From positions 23,654,459-23,718,458 of the forward strand of contig OX388349.1 in NCBI GenBank assembly GCA_947579665.1: 64,000 nucleotides of DNA. The letters are read 5' to 3'. Positions 48,444 through 58,784 of the stretch are shown here, piece after piece. The position numbers and the translations under genes were made by a program. The DNA comes from Sympetrum striolatum (Eukaryota > Arthropoda > Insecta > Odonata > Libellulidae). Each line of letters opens with the position of its first letter. Position 1 is the stretch's first letter. Under the pieces are notes generated by a model. It was given only the letters and a program-made list of their open reading frames with translations. It made no database searches and was not told where the DNA came from.

Positions 48444-49533
48444 TACAGTGGTACCTCGAGATACGAGCAGCCTGACATACGAGTTTTTCGAGATACGAGC
48501 CGGAGCTCGGGCCATATTTTCGTTCAAGATACGAGCCCAAATCCGAGATACGAGCCGTGTTTCCAAGCCAAGTGCAGCCAAGAAGGCAAAAACAAGTGAT
48601 AATTAAATTTACGTAAATGTTAAGCTTAGTTTAAGTTAAAAGTTAAGTGCATTGTTTTAAGTTTTTTCTTTCATTTGAAATAAGAAAAGTGTAGTTTTAG
48701 TTTTAAAATTACGAAAATAGTTTTAAGTTCTAAAAATCTGATGTGGCCAGCACATGACTTTCTCCATATATAAGATGGAAATACTTATCTACGACAGTAA
48801 TTTCGAACTCTAAACATTATAAATAATGTTGTTCGGAACATGCTGGATGAAAAACGATGAAACTTGCCTTTCGCCCATAGAGCCCAGAGCGCCCACAAAG
48901 TACATAATCAGTAACTTCCGGTTTATCAGTATTTCAGGAATAACTCCTAAACAATCAGTGATACGAAAATATGTTTCATACAAAAGTTATAGTAAATTTT
49001 ATTTTCTAAAACATTTATAAATAATAGTATATACCTAAATATCATATTTATGGAGATATTTTGAAAACCGGAAATGAGCTTTGAAGAATGAAGCTCAACT
49101 TCCGGTTAACCGATTTACTCCAAAAACTAATCAACTCTAAAGACTGTAATAGAAGTACTACATATGAAATTTGGTGTTGATCCGCCAAATAGTTTTCATG
49201 ATAGAGCGCCCACAAAGTACATAATCATCTTCTTCCGGTTTATCAGTGTTTCACGAATAACTCCTAATCAACCGGTGATACAAAAATATGTTAAATACAA
49301 AAGTTATAGTAAATTACACTATCTAAAACTTTTATACGTAATACAATATACGTATATATCATATTTATGGAGATATTTTGAAAACCGGAAATGAGCTTTA
49401 ATGAATAAAGCTCGACTTCCGGTTGACCGATTTACTCCAAAAACTAATCAACCCTGACAGCACACACCACAGTACTATATATGAAGTTTGGTGTTGATAC
49501 GACCAATAGTTTTCACGTTAGAGCGTCCACTAT

Positions 49534-49539
49534 CACACA

Positions 49540-49576
<37 letters not shown>
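49534..49576 (+). repeat. (AC)n microsatellite, left side of the LINE
   Basis: About 20 AC units with one interruption (ACAT). It belongs to X copy B, and the LINE begins where it ends. Confidence 0.95.
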
Positions 49577-49579
<3 letters not shown>

Positions 49580-49783
49580 CACTCGTGGTGTTCGGACGTT
49601 CCTTTCGTGAGCTCCCGAAATAACGTGATTATCGTGTGTTTTCTTGTAGTGGTGGTTTTAGTGACTTTACTAAAGTGTTCTACAAAGTGACCTCTCTCTA
49701 TTATATTCATAGAGAGAATATTTTTTCCAGTCAGTTTGTTCTAATCTTATCATTTAGCATTCGAAACTTAAAATAGGTTAAGT

Positions 49784-51829
49784 GTGCCTCGTTCGAGCGA
49801 TCGTCTGGCCGCTCGGGCGCTGCCCCGATCGGATGCGGCAGACTTCCTTTACGAAGATTCACCTGAAATGAGCACCGAATCCGACGTTACCAAACCATCT
49901 ACATCGTCATCTACAACCGTACTCTCACCTGTTAATAAACCATCGTCACCAATCATGTCTGGACCAGCGGAAGAAGATACTTCGCAGCGTATACGTAGCC
50001 CGAGACGTCTGAATCTAACATCTGATGAGGAAATCCTTCACTCGCCTTCAACAATTTTGAGGAGGGAGAAAGGAGCAATCGTACTGACTACGAATGCCAC
50101 TTCTACCTCAGCATCCGTGATACCATCTATAGATCATAGTAAGTCAAGCACAACGACTGAAGGGAGCATTATTCCTTCCATAAGCCCCATCAGCTCCACT
50201 CCAACGCTCGTTGCCCCGCTATCTGTGAAGCCACCCCATACCACAACTACAGTGCTTTCTACCTCCTCCTCCTTGCCTTCGACCTCATTCTCCTCCACCC
50301 CTCAGGTGAATTTGTCATCCTCTAATAACTCAACCTCGCAAAGTTTTCCTAATCTTCAAAATACCATTTCAGACTCTCTTCCCCTAACCCCCCCAATTCA
50401 GAAAACAACTTACGCAAGAGTCACGGAAGGTATCTCACACCAATCCCGTGCGAATACCTCTGAGTTAGCCACTCAAAGAGGCACATTTCAGTCGAATATT
50501 CAAATCACCCCCTTATCAACAGGCCCTACAAGAAAACTTGGAATTCTGATGCAGGCTTTACCAGCAACTCCACTCGGAGAGTACGTGGTTGCGCTAGCAG
50601 ATATAATTGGAGGCAAAAACATAACCCACGCTACTAGACTCTCCAATGGAAGAATATGCATTTACCTCAAAGACGAAGAAACAATAAACAACTTCATGTC
50701 CAATCACGGAGGAATCACAATCAAAGATAATTACGTTGTAGCAAACCGCATGTCTCAAAAAGTGGAGCGGCTAGTTATTTCCAACATTCCACCCGAATTT
50801 CCATCGGACGATTTGTCAGAAATTCTAAGTCGAATAGGACGAGTCGTCAGTCCTGTAACCTTCCTTTCACTCGGCCTGAAAAGACCAGATTTAACCCACA
50901 TACAAGCGTGGAGAAGACAATGTTTTATCATCAAACGTGATGGAGCACACGTGCCGGAATCACTTTTGATTAATTTCGGCGGCCTCCATCATCGAATTTA
51001 CTTCAACTTTGAAGAACCTAGATGTTTTAAATGCCACAAAGAGGGTCACTACGCGAAAGCATGCACGGCAGACGAGATCGACAGCACGAGGATTACGCCA
51101 TCGGTAACAAACGAACAGAAGAATGCACCTTCGACTGAAGACTCAGCGCTCCATTCACTCAGATCAACTCAAGAAAGCGATCTAATTGTCCTTAACGACC
51201 CCGAACCGATAAAGGAAACACAAAGCGTGGCTCCCGATACAGCGAAGACAACCCGCACGGCTGCTTCTGACCTTATCTCTCTTTTAACATCTGATAAGAT
51301 GGACGTAAACGAAGAACGACAAAAGGAAAGGATGGAAATAACAACAACAACAACAAATATGTACACAAACGAAATACTAACAGAAGACCCCATAACAAAT
51401 AAGGAAAACCCGGAAAGTCAAGTACGAGATTTAATACCAGACACACCGAAAGAAGACGAAACGCGAAAAAGAAAGCAAGGAGATGATAACACCCAAACAT
51501 CCCCCATAAACTCGCCACAAAGAAAAAGAGGAAACAAAATAAGAAAAGAAAAACCTGAACAAAACGATGAAGAAAGCTTTCAAAGGATCGAAACGAGATA
51601 TTATTCAAAAGGAGGGCACATTCCAATCCCATACCCATCTTTAAGAAAATATTTAATAGAGGTAAAACGAAGTACCGAACCGCTAGAAAAAGCGTTTGAC
51701 ATGTTTTCTGACACTAAAGATTTAATCGAAGTTTTGGAAGACATCATAGACAAGAGAATAATTAAAGAGCAAGCCTTTAGAATTAGAATCCAAAGGCTTC
51801 TGAAAGCCCTCAGAAGGTGTGACGAATAA
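49784..51829 (+). CDS. LINE ORF1 (gag-like) RNA-binding protein with one CCHC zinc knuckle
   Basis: The open frame is 681 codons, counted from a GTG; the first good ATG is about 28 codons later (MSTESDV), so the real protein may start there. Order of parts: a long Ser/Thr/Pro-rich N-terminus (about residues 20-240), an RRM-like region (about 250-400, including KVERLVISNIPPEF), a single zinc knuckle CFKCHKEGHYAKAC (C414, C417, H422, C427), a Lys/Glu-rich linker, and a C-terminal charged helical segment. Such proteins coat LINE RNA and help target-primed reverse transcription in the nucleus. The frame is unbroken, which suggests a fairly young insertion. It overlaps the start of the ORF2 frame by about 11 bases in another frame. 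The antisense open frames at 51169-51638 are shadows of its A-rich 3' part. Confidence 0.88.
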   Translation: MPRSSDRLAARALPRSDAADFLYEDSPEMSTESDVTKPSTSSSTTVLSPVNKPSSPIMSGPAEEDTSQRIRSPRRLNLTSDEEILHSPSTILRREKGAIVLTTNATSTSASVIPSIDHSKSSTTTEGSIIPSISPISSTPTLVAPLSVKPPHTTTTVLSTSSSLPSTSFSSTPQVNLSSSNNSTSQSFPNLQNTISDSLPLTPPIQKTTYARVTEGISHQSRANTSELATQRGTFQSNIQITPLSTGPTRKLGILMQALPATPLGEYVVALADIIGGKNITHATRLSNGRICIYLKDEETINNFMSNHGGITIKDNYVVANRMSQKVERLVISNIPPEFPSDDLSEILSRIGRVVSPVTFLSLGLKRPDLTHIQAWRRQCFIIKRDGAHVPESLLINFGGLHHRIYFNFEEPRCFKCHKEGHYAKACTADEIDSTRITPSVTNEQKNAPSTEDSALHSLRSTQESDLIVLNDPEPIKETQSVAPDTAKTTRTAASDLISLLTSDKMDVNEERQKERMEITTTTTNMYTNEILTEDPITNKENPESQVRDLIPDTPKEDETRKRKQGDDNTQTSPINSPQRKRGNKIRKEKPEQNDEESFQRIETRYYSKGGHIPIPYPSLRKYLIEVKRSTEPLEKAFDMFSDTKDLIEVLEDIIDKRIIKEQAFRIRIQRLLKALRRCDE

Positions 51830-51860
51830 ACCATCCCATCTCACAACGGAGGAAACTGTT

Positions 51861-52696
51861 ATGAAGAAACACCCAGGAGACTTTATTTTCATAACACACA
51901 ATGTGAGATCCTTACGTTCCGCAAATAAAAGAGAACTATTTGAAATACTCTTGGAGAGATTAAATCCCGACGTTTGTCTGCTACAAGAGACAAACTTAGA
52001 TGACGGCGCTTTGGATTTTGTTGGATACAACTGCATATACAATCCACCAACAAATGTATGTTCTGGAACAGCCATATTAGTCAAAAAAACCAAGACATAA
52101 CAGTTAAAAAGAAAGAGGTGTTAGAGGTAGGTTACGCACAAGCTGCATTACTGACCACTCGGGGAGGACAGTCAATTAACATAGTGAACGTTTACACGCC
52201 CAACAATGAAGCCCACGCTACAGTTGTGTTAAACAGAGTAGAAGAGTACGTTACTTTAAACAGCCCAGCAGACAGCAGTACAAGAAAGTTCTTCGTCGGG
52301 GGCGACTTTAATTGCACCCTTAACCCGAAGAAAGATCGCTCCACAGGCATCGAAAGACATCCTAAAACAGCCAAAATTTTGAAATGCATTATGAAAAGAT
52401 TGGATATGGTGGATGCGTGGGAGCAATTTCGGAAGGAGGAAGCAGGTCACACCTACGTATCCTGCAGACCTTACTACTCCAAGTCAAGGCTAGACCGATA
52501 CTACGTCAACAAAAATGCCGTTGAGAACCTACAGCAGATAGACGTAATGCCAACTTTCTCCGACCATTACCTCGTAAAACTAAAAATCAACATTGTGGAG
52601 GAACTGGACCATTGGAAAAACCCTTACTGGCGACTAGACAATAGCTTCCTCGAAAATGAAAGATACAATAATGCACGCTGTGATAATAAACCTTGA
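51861..52696 (+). pseudogene. LINE ORF2 fragment: APE-type endonuclease, frameshifted, reverse transcriptase lost
   Basis: The N-terminal endonuclease of a LINE polyprotein, which nicks target DNA to prime reverse transcription. Core motifs are visible in order: HNVRSL, the catalytic Glu in LLQETNL, VYTPN, GGDFNC, SRLDRYYV and the C-terminal FSDHYLVKL (catalytic SDH). The first part (51861-52100) and second part (from about 52090) are in different frames; the change falls in a run of seven A at about 52082-52088, so a one-base indel is likely, either a true mutation or a homopolymer sequencing error. The second frame stops at 52696, soon after the endonuclease ends. No reverse transcriptase motif follows. 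The open ORF2 frame also reaches back to a GTG at 51819, overlapping ORF1. Confidence 0.88.
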
Positions 52697-52905
52697 TACG
52701 GACTGCGATATTAAACTGTGATACTAGCTGTGATGTAAGCTGTGATGTGGACTGAATTTTAAACTGTGAAATTAAACTGTGATTTGGACTAAACTGTTAA
52801 CTGTGATATTAAACTGTGATATGGACTGAAATGTAAACTGTGATATCAATCTGTGATACAAACTGTGATATGGACTGAATTGCGAACCGTGATATAAAGG
52901 AGATA
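52697..52905 (+). repeat. tandem array of about 20 bp in the LINE 3' region
   Basis: Degenerate repeats of AAACTGTGATATGGACTGAA with variants lacking part of the unit. The array replaces the reverse transcriptase region expected here and runs to the tail. It is either the 3' UTR joined to ORF2 by internal deletion, or a secondary expansion. Confidence 0.85.
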
Positions 52906-52990
52906 ATCACGAAACGACCTTATAAAAAAAACGTGATAATGTGAACTGTAAAGGGTAAAATGTAAACCTCAATTTCTTTTAACGTCAAAT

Positions 52991-52992
52991 AA

Positions 52993-53071
<79 letters not shown>
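52991..53071 (+). repeat. (AAT)n then (AC)n, LINE tail and right side of the target
   Basis: About 36 bases of AAT repeat (LINE tail) pass directly into about 45 bases of AC repeat, then ATACACACAGACATCATTCC, which continues the X repeat exactly as in copy A. Confidence 0.95.
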
Positions 53072-53076
<5 letters not shown>

Positions 53077-53729
53077 ACAGACATCATTCCGAAAATGGTC
53101 AAAACGTGTTCTAGGGACCCCAAAACATGTATTTCCGTTGAAATCTCGAAGTCGAATTTTTTCATGAAAACAATACTTTCTCTATACTTCGTATATGGAG
53201 AAAGTAAAAAAGTGCCGTTTACGTACGTGTCTAGAGTGCCTGCATCCCTTCCCCCCTCCCTCCTCATCGTCGTTCACCTTCGTTAGCCGCACTCGTCTGT
53301 CTCCAAAGTAAGACTATTATACTAAATAACTCTTTTATTTCTTTATTTCATATTTTGTTATGTATTTGTTAATTATACATGTTTATTTGTTATTTTAAAA
53401 CATATCTTTATTCATAATTTACAATGGTTTGGGAATTTTTCATAGGTCCGGAACGGATTAAATCGAATTCAGTTATTTTAAATGGGAGAAATTCGTTTGA
53501 GATACGAGCCGTTTGACTTACGAGCTCGGTTCTGGAACGAATTAAACTCGTATCTCGAGGTACCACTGTATACCGAAAGTTATCAATATAATTATGATTG
53601 ATAACTCTAGACCCACCATGGGAAATTGGTTGCGCGAAAGCAAAAACCCTCCGCACTGTTCCATTATGTGAATGATATTTTTTTCTTATTCATCTTCGAA
53701 CTTATAAATCTCGCTTACATACGCGAGCA

Positions 53730-54050
53730 TCACTTTTGCGTACGTAATTTTGATTCTGAAACCAAATTTGTCAATAAACGCTGTTTAGAATTAACATAGG
53801 TGATATAATCTATAGAATCTTCCGTTAAGTGATCAAATAAAATCGTAAAAATTAAGTTCAAATTTGTAAATTTGCCGTGAAATTGAAATTCTTGGTCATT
53901 AAACGCAACACTAATAGCAGACTCAAAGAATAACCGGGAGCCGCGGAATACCGGAAGCACTACATTAGCAGTATCCGTATTCAATGAACCGGAGGCGTTA
54001 ACTGCAAAATAATCTTCGCCAACAAACGAAACTGTTGCCAAAGTAAGGAG
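53730..54050 (-). other. unassigned open frame of about 105 codons
   Basis: A minus-strand frame with no ATG at its start (it begins at TTG after an upstream TAA), next to a possible CAACAG acceptor. Its composition is balanced and includes VVLPVFRGSRLFFESA. No family recognised. It lies 160 bp outside the Tigger-type element, so it is not part of that nest. Confidence 0.2.
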
Positions 54051-54054
54051 TTAG

Positions 54055-55980
54055 TTGGGGCTGTAAATTTTTCAGATAGGTGTATCAAGTGTGTATTATA
54101 GTTATTAAAGGTGTATATTAAAAGGAAAAGGAATATTCAAACATATTCAGGACTATAGCTTTCGCATACAATTTAATACCGACTGCACACTAAATACTAA
54201 AATGAGAGATCACACCGAATTAGTTTTTATTGTTTCAATTGAATGAAATTACATACTCCAGCCACCGTCATATATTTGACTCCCTCGGAGTTCTGACGAT
54301 ATTAGTGAGAGCTGCAAGCCATTCGTTTGGACGGCGCGAAAAAGCTGCGTCCATCAAATCATCATTTACGAGAATTATCCGACAGCTCCACCTTTTTCAA
54401 TTAGTGAGTTTTCAACGCGCTATATATTCACATGAAAAATATATCATATGATACTTCGGCCATTATACAATTCCGCAATTATAACCATTAAAATCTACAC
54501 TTTTTTTTACTTATTTATTCAAAAACTTACAACACGAATCAAGTTATAGCTGACGATAAGCAATAGTAAATATTGGATCAACACATAAAACATACATAAT
54601 GATATAAAATACCTCTCAGGTGAAAAAATGAATTTTCCTACGGGCAGTTGCTCAATCTCAATTATCTGAATATTCCAAAATAAGCATTCTCTGGTTGTAA
54701 TCTGCAATGTGAGTGCTTAATTAAGAAGTTGTCAACCGAAAGAAACATGTTCTACAGACAAACAGTATTTGTATAACGAACGCAATATTCCGGTATCGAC
54801 TAGACAGACAGATTCAAGTAACAAAGAGTAAGATAATCCCAAAATACAGACTTTCGTCATCAAACAACAGCACAAATGTGCGGTAGAAATTCGGGTTATA
54901 TCTTATATCCCAAGTTTATTCCCCCAACTTACATTAGGAGAGAATGTGGCCCGCATCCTGCATCTTAGGCAACCTAAATTACACGGAGAAACTACGAGCA
55001 TGATACGGGGTTGTTCTACTGACGGGCAAAATTTGGACTTATTTCTATTATTTTTGAGAAGGGACATACCCTGAAAGTCGCATCCGAATCCGTGTTACGG
55101 TCACCTGGTGTTCCCCTTGTTAGTGTAACCTCCAGAAGCTAAATTAGCAAAGAGCATCACGCGAAGAATAGCAAAAAGATATTCTTTTATATTTCTACAA
55201 TTCAGTCCAAATGTAGGAGAAGCGCAATCTCTTCCTGGATGAAAAATTCAGTAACTATTCGATTCAAAGGAAATGGCACTCGTTCCAAATACACCTGAAC
55301 ACACAGTTTACATGACCTCTTTCGCGAAAGAAATAAAATTAGGCAGACTTCTCCAACTTGACCTACTAATGAAGATGCAGAGTTTTTTTAAATAAGCCTA
55401 CGCTCGGGAAAATCTAAAACGTATTTCAGACGAGAGTTACTCGAGAAAATAGGATTGCAAAATGCGATTATTGAGTTTCTTCGAATAGAAAAAGAATGAA
55501 GGAACCGTCCTTATGTAGGAAGGACCAAATAACTCACGAGAAAATTCCTTTTGCGGAAATGGGATTTGAGTAAATATTTACAGTAAATATCGGTTAAAAT
55601 AATGTTTACTGTTTTCTCTAGGAAAATATATCCGTAAATATAAGATAAAATAGGACTGTTTAAAAAAATCTTCCACCACTTAAAGTGATAAAGCTATCCA
55701 TTAACCAATGAAAATATTTCGCTCATTGAAGTTTGGTATACATGGCCACAATATTTATCCTCTCGAAATTATGAGAAAAATGGATTGATAAACACAAAAA
55801 TGTCAAAATTAGAGATGAATGTAACATTTTTAGTCCAGCGAGCGCTTACGGAAACGATAATGGAGTTTTCCATGATTTTTAAAATCCTTCAAGTTTGAAT
55901 TTAAGCCTCTTGAATTTGATATGAAAAGAAAACATGGTTATCAGAGCATCTCGCAAGAGCCTCACGCGCTGCAATTACGC
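54055..55980. other. no gene recognised
   Basis: Unassigned; 54260-54400 is GC-richer with no recognised product. Confidence 0.45.
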
Positions 55981-55984
55981 TAAG

Positions 55985-56055
55985 CATGTGATACCTATCC
56001 TACAGGTGGATAGCGTACTAGACTCATGTTAACCGTAGAGGTATAAACGGTGCTT
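55985..56055 (+). repeat. tRNA-derived SINE head
   Basis: GGTGGATAGCGTACTAGACTC followed by GTTAACCGTAGAGGTATAAAC resembles tRNA D-arm to T-arm order, with a decayed box B. Confidence 0.4.
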
Positions 56056-56059
56056 AAGG

Positions 56060-56960
56060 AGCCTCTCTTTAAAACACTAACATTAAACGATTACATTTCT
56101 ATAATACTATTAATTGTTTCCTAATCGAAACATAGAAACGTACATGCTAATGAAATTCAAAAGTTAGGTACACATCAACACCAACTCACAATAATCTAGG
56201 CTGAGAACATCTGCTTAAAAGTGTAATCATCTTCGGACTTAATTTCGAGTCATTAAAGCATCGAGTCACCCATTTCAAAGACCACCGTTGCTAAATTAAA
56301 TTACTTCTGCATATTAATTGGAAATAATATCGAAATAATCTTTGATATTAACTGAAAACAATGCAACCAACTGTAACGCTTGACTAGGAGAAAATAAAAA
56401 CTTTGCATTTACCGAACAAACAAAAATTCTTCATGACGATTTATGATATTTGCCCGCTTTGCTTCCACTGAAGTGTTAACTTATTGGAGAATCAATTGGA
56501 AACTTATGAGTTTATTTTAAGTCAAATTAATGGGCACTGAAATGAAATCATCTCTGCATATTTTCTAGGAGTAGCCAAAGGAATTCAAGTAAATGATAAT
56601 TATGCTAAACGAAAGACCAATTACCAATTAAAACATGAAAATGCGATTGATGGCAGCGAATCCTGGAAATATTAGAAATCTGTCGAATATTAAAGGGTTA
56701 AAAAGTTATAAACTAAGAATATAAAAACAGAAGTTCTCAAACTGCAAGACCACCATTGTAGCTCTAAGATAAAATATACTTTTCCTCAACTTGCTAGCAA
56801 ACGTAGACCAAAATTCTTTTGTACAGCATGTCAAGAAACAGGAAAGTAGCTTTCCGCTAATTTACGTAAATATATTCCAGATTATTACAGAAGAAAAGTA
56901 AGATAAACTACGGAAGGAGAAGAAATTACTTAGTCTCAGTTCCATGGGAAGAAAATGTTA
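56060..56960. other. no gene recognised
   Basis: AT-rich; nothing identified. Confidence 0.5.
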
Positions 56961-56964
56961 TTCA

Positions 56965-57010
56965 GAAACGACCGGTTTAGACTATAGACTAGTCATCTTC
57001 AGGTACAGAA
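56965..57010 (-). ncRNA. degenerate hammerhead-like Penelope end fragment
   Basis: On the minus strand: CCTGAAGATGAC (fits CUGANGA), hairpin GACTA-GTCTA-TAGTC, then TAAACCGGTCG, which preserves the ACCGGT palindrome and following C. G12 is changed to T, so activity is not expected. Confidence 0.45.
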
Positions 57011-57254
57011 TTAACCCTTACCCCAATTGTTTACAAGATAAATTAGCCATGCAATCTATGAAATAGACAGATACCTCAGCTAATGGATAGGCACTCGGCT
57101 AAATAATGCGAAGATGGATGTGCTTTTGTAAAACAATAGAAATAGAAATTTACCAAAGGTATGCTGCCCATTCTCGTTTAGTAGGAGCGCAGTGAATTAA
57201 CTAATTGAAATAATTCGAGCGATTTGAGACTCAGTCGAGAATAGAGAGCGTAGG

Positions 57255-57330
57255 ATAATCGGAAAACAATAATTCGTCAGCAGAGATTGAACCCGCACTA
57301 TTGTATCTATAATTTAACACTTTGATAGGT
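57255..57330 (-). repeat. tRNA-derived SINE head
   Basis: The minus strand has TTTAGTTTACCTATCAAAG, then GTGCGGGTTCAATCTC as a box-B-like segment at tRNA-like spacing. Confidence 0.45.
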
Positions 57331-57379
57331 AAACTAAAGACGATTACATAATACCATAAACACATCTTGAGAATTCGAA

Positions 57380-58180
57380 TCTATTCTATGATAAAAATTG
57401 AGCGAATTTCCACCTTCACACATGGAAGATACAGCTTTATAGCCCATGCATCTTTTGCTTCTAGCAATCGGTATGATTTTTCAGATAGCAGAGATTTCCC
57501 GTCCTTGGCCCAAAGTTGAAGAAAGCTGGGCGACATCAGCCATCTGACATTTCCGAGCCAAAGCATCCGAAATCGATACAAATATTGACTCCCAGAGCAA
57601 ACACTCGGCGGATACCTCTCAAACGAACGAGCTAAGTCCCACGCTTCCTTCGCTGAAACACTCCATTCATACAAAAAGAAGGAACCCAAGAATACCTCGG
57701 AGACAGAATTAGATTTTTCGAAGCTCGTTAAGGGAATCAACTAACTGGAGATAATACTAGTGAATAGAAGGTTGGGGGTTATAGAAGAAATTTACCATTC
57801 CAATTTCCCCCAGTCGGCGATATCGAGGACACCTAGCGGAAACCAAGGTCAACGACCACGGATCGTTCCCCGTCCTGGGGCAACTATCGATTCAGACTTA
57901 GCGTCCCCAAAAATACCGCGGGAAGTAAATACCGTGGGTGTCCCGAAGCTACGTCTTTCGCCACCCACACCGCGTGCTTAACGCCGTCTAGTGGAGAGGA
58001 AAGCAATTACGGCTTGAGTGAGGTCTGGGATCCGCGCTCCTGCCAATAGGTTTCGTATAATCGCTCTTTTATCTCGCGAGAACTCCCGTGTCGCTTAAAG
58101 AAAACTGTGGAAGGAGGGGAATCCGAAAAATTCTCGCCGATCTGAATTTGATTTTCGGAACCATTCCTTCGGTAAACATA
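57380..58180. other. CpG-rich stretch with a 119-codon unassigned open frame
   Basis: Richer in GC and CpG than its surroundings. On the minus strand 57381-57740 is open for 119 codons without an ATG at its start, preceded by a CCAGTTAG acceptor-like site. The peptide is Leu- and Trp-rich with no family I recognise. Could be an exon, a CpG island or chance. Confidence 0.25.
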
Positions 58181-58384
58181 TTTAAGGGGCCAGGGGAAAT
58201 TTGAAGATAGTTTCATGACGATTTTTTCCCCAGATTCGAAAATGATCTTAAGTCGCGTGAGAAGTGAAGACATTAGTGTCATATTTGTTTTTCTTTTCAA
58301 GGTCACTACTTTTTTTTATTTTACATACATGTCAGTCACACATACAGTACCTGTCTAATTTGGTAGGTTCTTGTGCATAAAAAA

Positions 58385-58500
58385 TCAAAACTTCCTATTA
58401 AACTCCATCTCCTTCATTTCCTGGTAGCTTACCCTAGCCATTTAAGTCATCAAACATCTTTTGTCTTTGTCTTACCCTCTGTTTTTCCCTTGAATTCTAC
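58385..58500 (-). pseudogene. LINE ORF2 C-terminal remnant
   Basis: The minus strand reads GGTAAGACAAAGACAAAAGA and later CTACCAGGAAATGAAGGAG, matching 63285-63400. Confidence 0.5.
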
Positions 58501-58784
58501 CTGCAATTACATTCTTTAGCAATCCCTAGCCCTTCAATATTTGGCTCACCCATTTTCTCATTTGATGCTTAATTAAAAACGAATCCATTGACATTTAACA
58601 ACGGAAGTGATTCTGAAGAAGGTGAAAATCCTTATCTAGGAACACCATAAAACTCACAAGAAAAATCATTTATATTAGAATAAAACGGGATTCAAACAAA
58701 TATTTGCAGAAAGTATTGTTTAAAGTACTTCAGCAAATATTACGGTAAATTTTTGAAGCAAAGAGAATTCGAGATTTAAAAAGA

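Larger units (their letters stand above)
49577..53026 (+). mobile_element. LINE (non-LTR retrotransposon) with gag and endonuclease, no reverse transcriptase, inserted in (AC)n
   Basis: The element begins directly after an (AC)n run (49534-49576) and ends in an (AAT)n tail (about 52991-53026) that abuts another (AC)n run (53027-53071). The empty site is seen in X copy A. It has a 5' leader, ORF1 (49784-51829), the N-terminal endonuclease part of ORF2 (51861-52696), a tandem-repeat segment (52697-52905) and the tail. The whole reverse transcriptase is missing, so the copy cannot move by itself. Insertion into simple repeats and (TAA)n-type tails are both known in LINE clades (for example Mino in (AC)n, I elements with TAA tails). 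The endonuclease signature DFNCTLNPKKDRS resembles L1/Tx1-type enzymes, so the clade is left open. Confidence 0.88.
48734..53210. repeat. dispersed repeat X, copy B, interrupted by a LINE
   Basis: Starts at TCTGATGTGGCCAGCACATG and ends near GGAGAAAGTAAAAA, matching copy A at 17227-17915 over most of its length. It contains a 317-bp unit repeated in tandem (anchors AGAGCGCCCAC at 48886, 49203 and a partial third at 49520), present once in copy A. An (AC)n tract in the repeat was expanded and then split by the LINE at 49577-53026. The end carries a hairpin-forming segment (ACTTTCTC and GGAGAAAGT around TATA). The element class is not determined: no protein and no clear target duplication. Confidence 0.85.
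48446..53568. mobile_element. pogo/Tigger-type non-autonomous DNA transposon, split by nested insertions
   Basis: The two ends carry an identical 22-bp inverted repeat beginning CAGTGGTACCTCGAGATAC, flanked by TA on both sides (48444-48445 and 53569-53570), the target duplication of the Tc1/mariner/pogo superfamily. Subterminal copies of the GAGATACGAGC motif occur near both ends. After removing the nested X repeat and LINE, the element is only about 650 bp (48446-48733 plus 53211-53568) with no transposase, so it depended on a transposase elsewhere. It is the oldest layer of the nest. Confidence 0.9.

Noticed and set aside
51169..51638. Open frames antisense to LINE ORF1 (74 and 121 codons).
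   Set aside because: They are shadows of the A-rich coding strand and encode low-complexity Phe/Leu-rich peptides.
49577..53026. The LINE as a firmly assigned member of the R1/Mino clade.
   Set aside because: Insertion in (AC)n fits, but ORF1 shows one zinc knuckle and the endonuclease has an L1/Tx1-like DFNC...DRS signature; without reverse transcriptase the clade cannot be fixed.
52920..53267. 115-codon minus-strand frame with a Cys-Val repeat.
   Set aside because: The repeat is the (AC)n microsatellite in translation; the frame spans the LINE tail and X repeat boundary.
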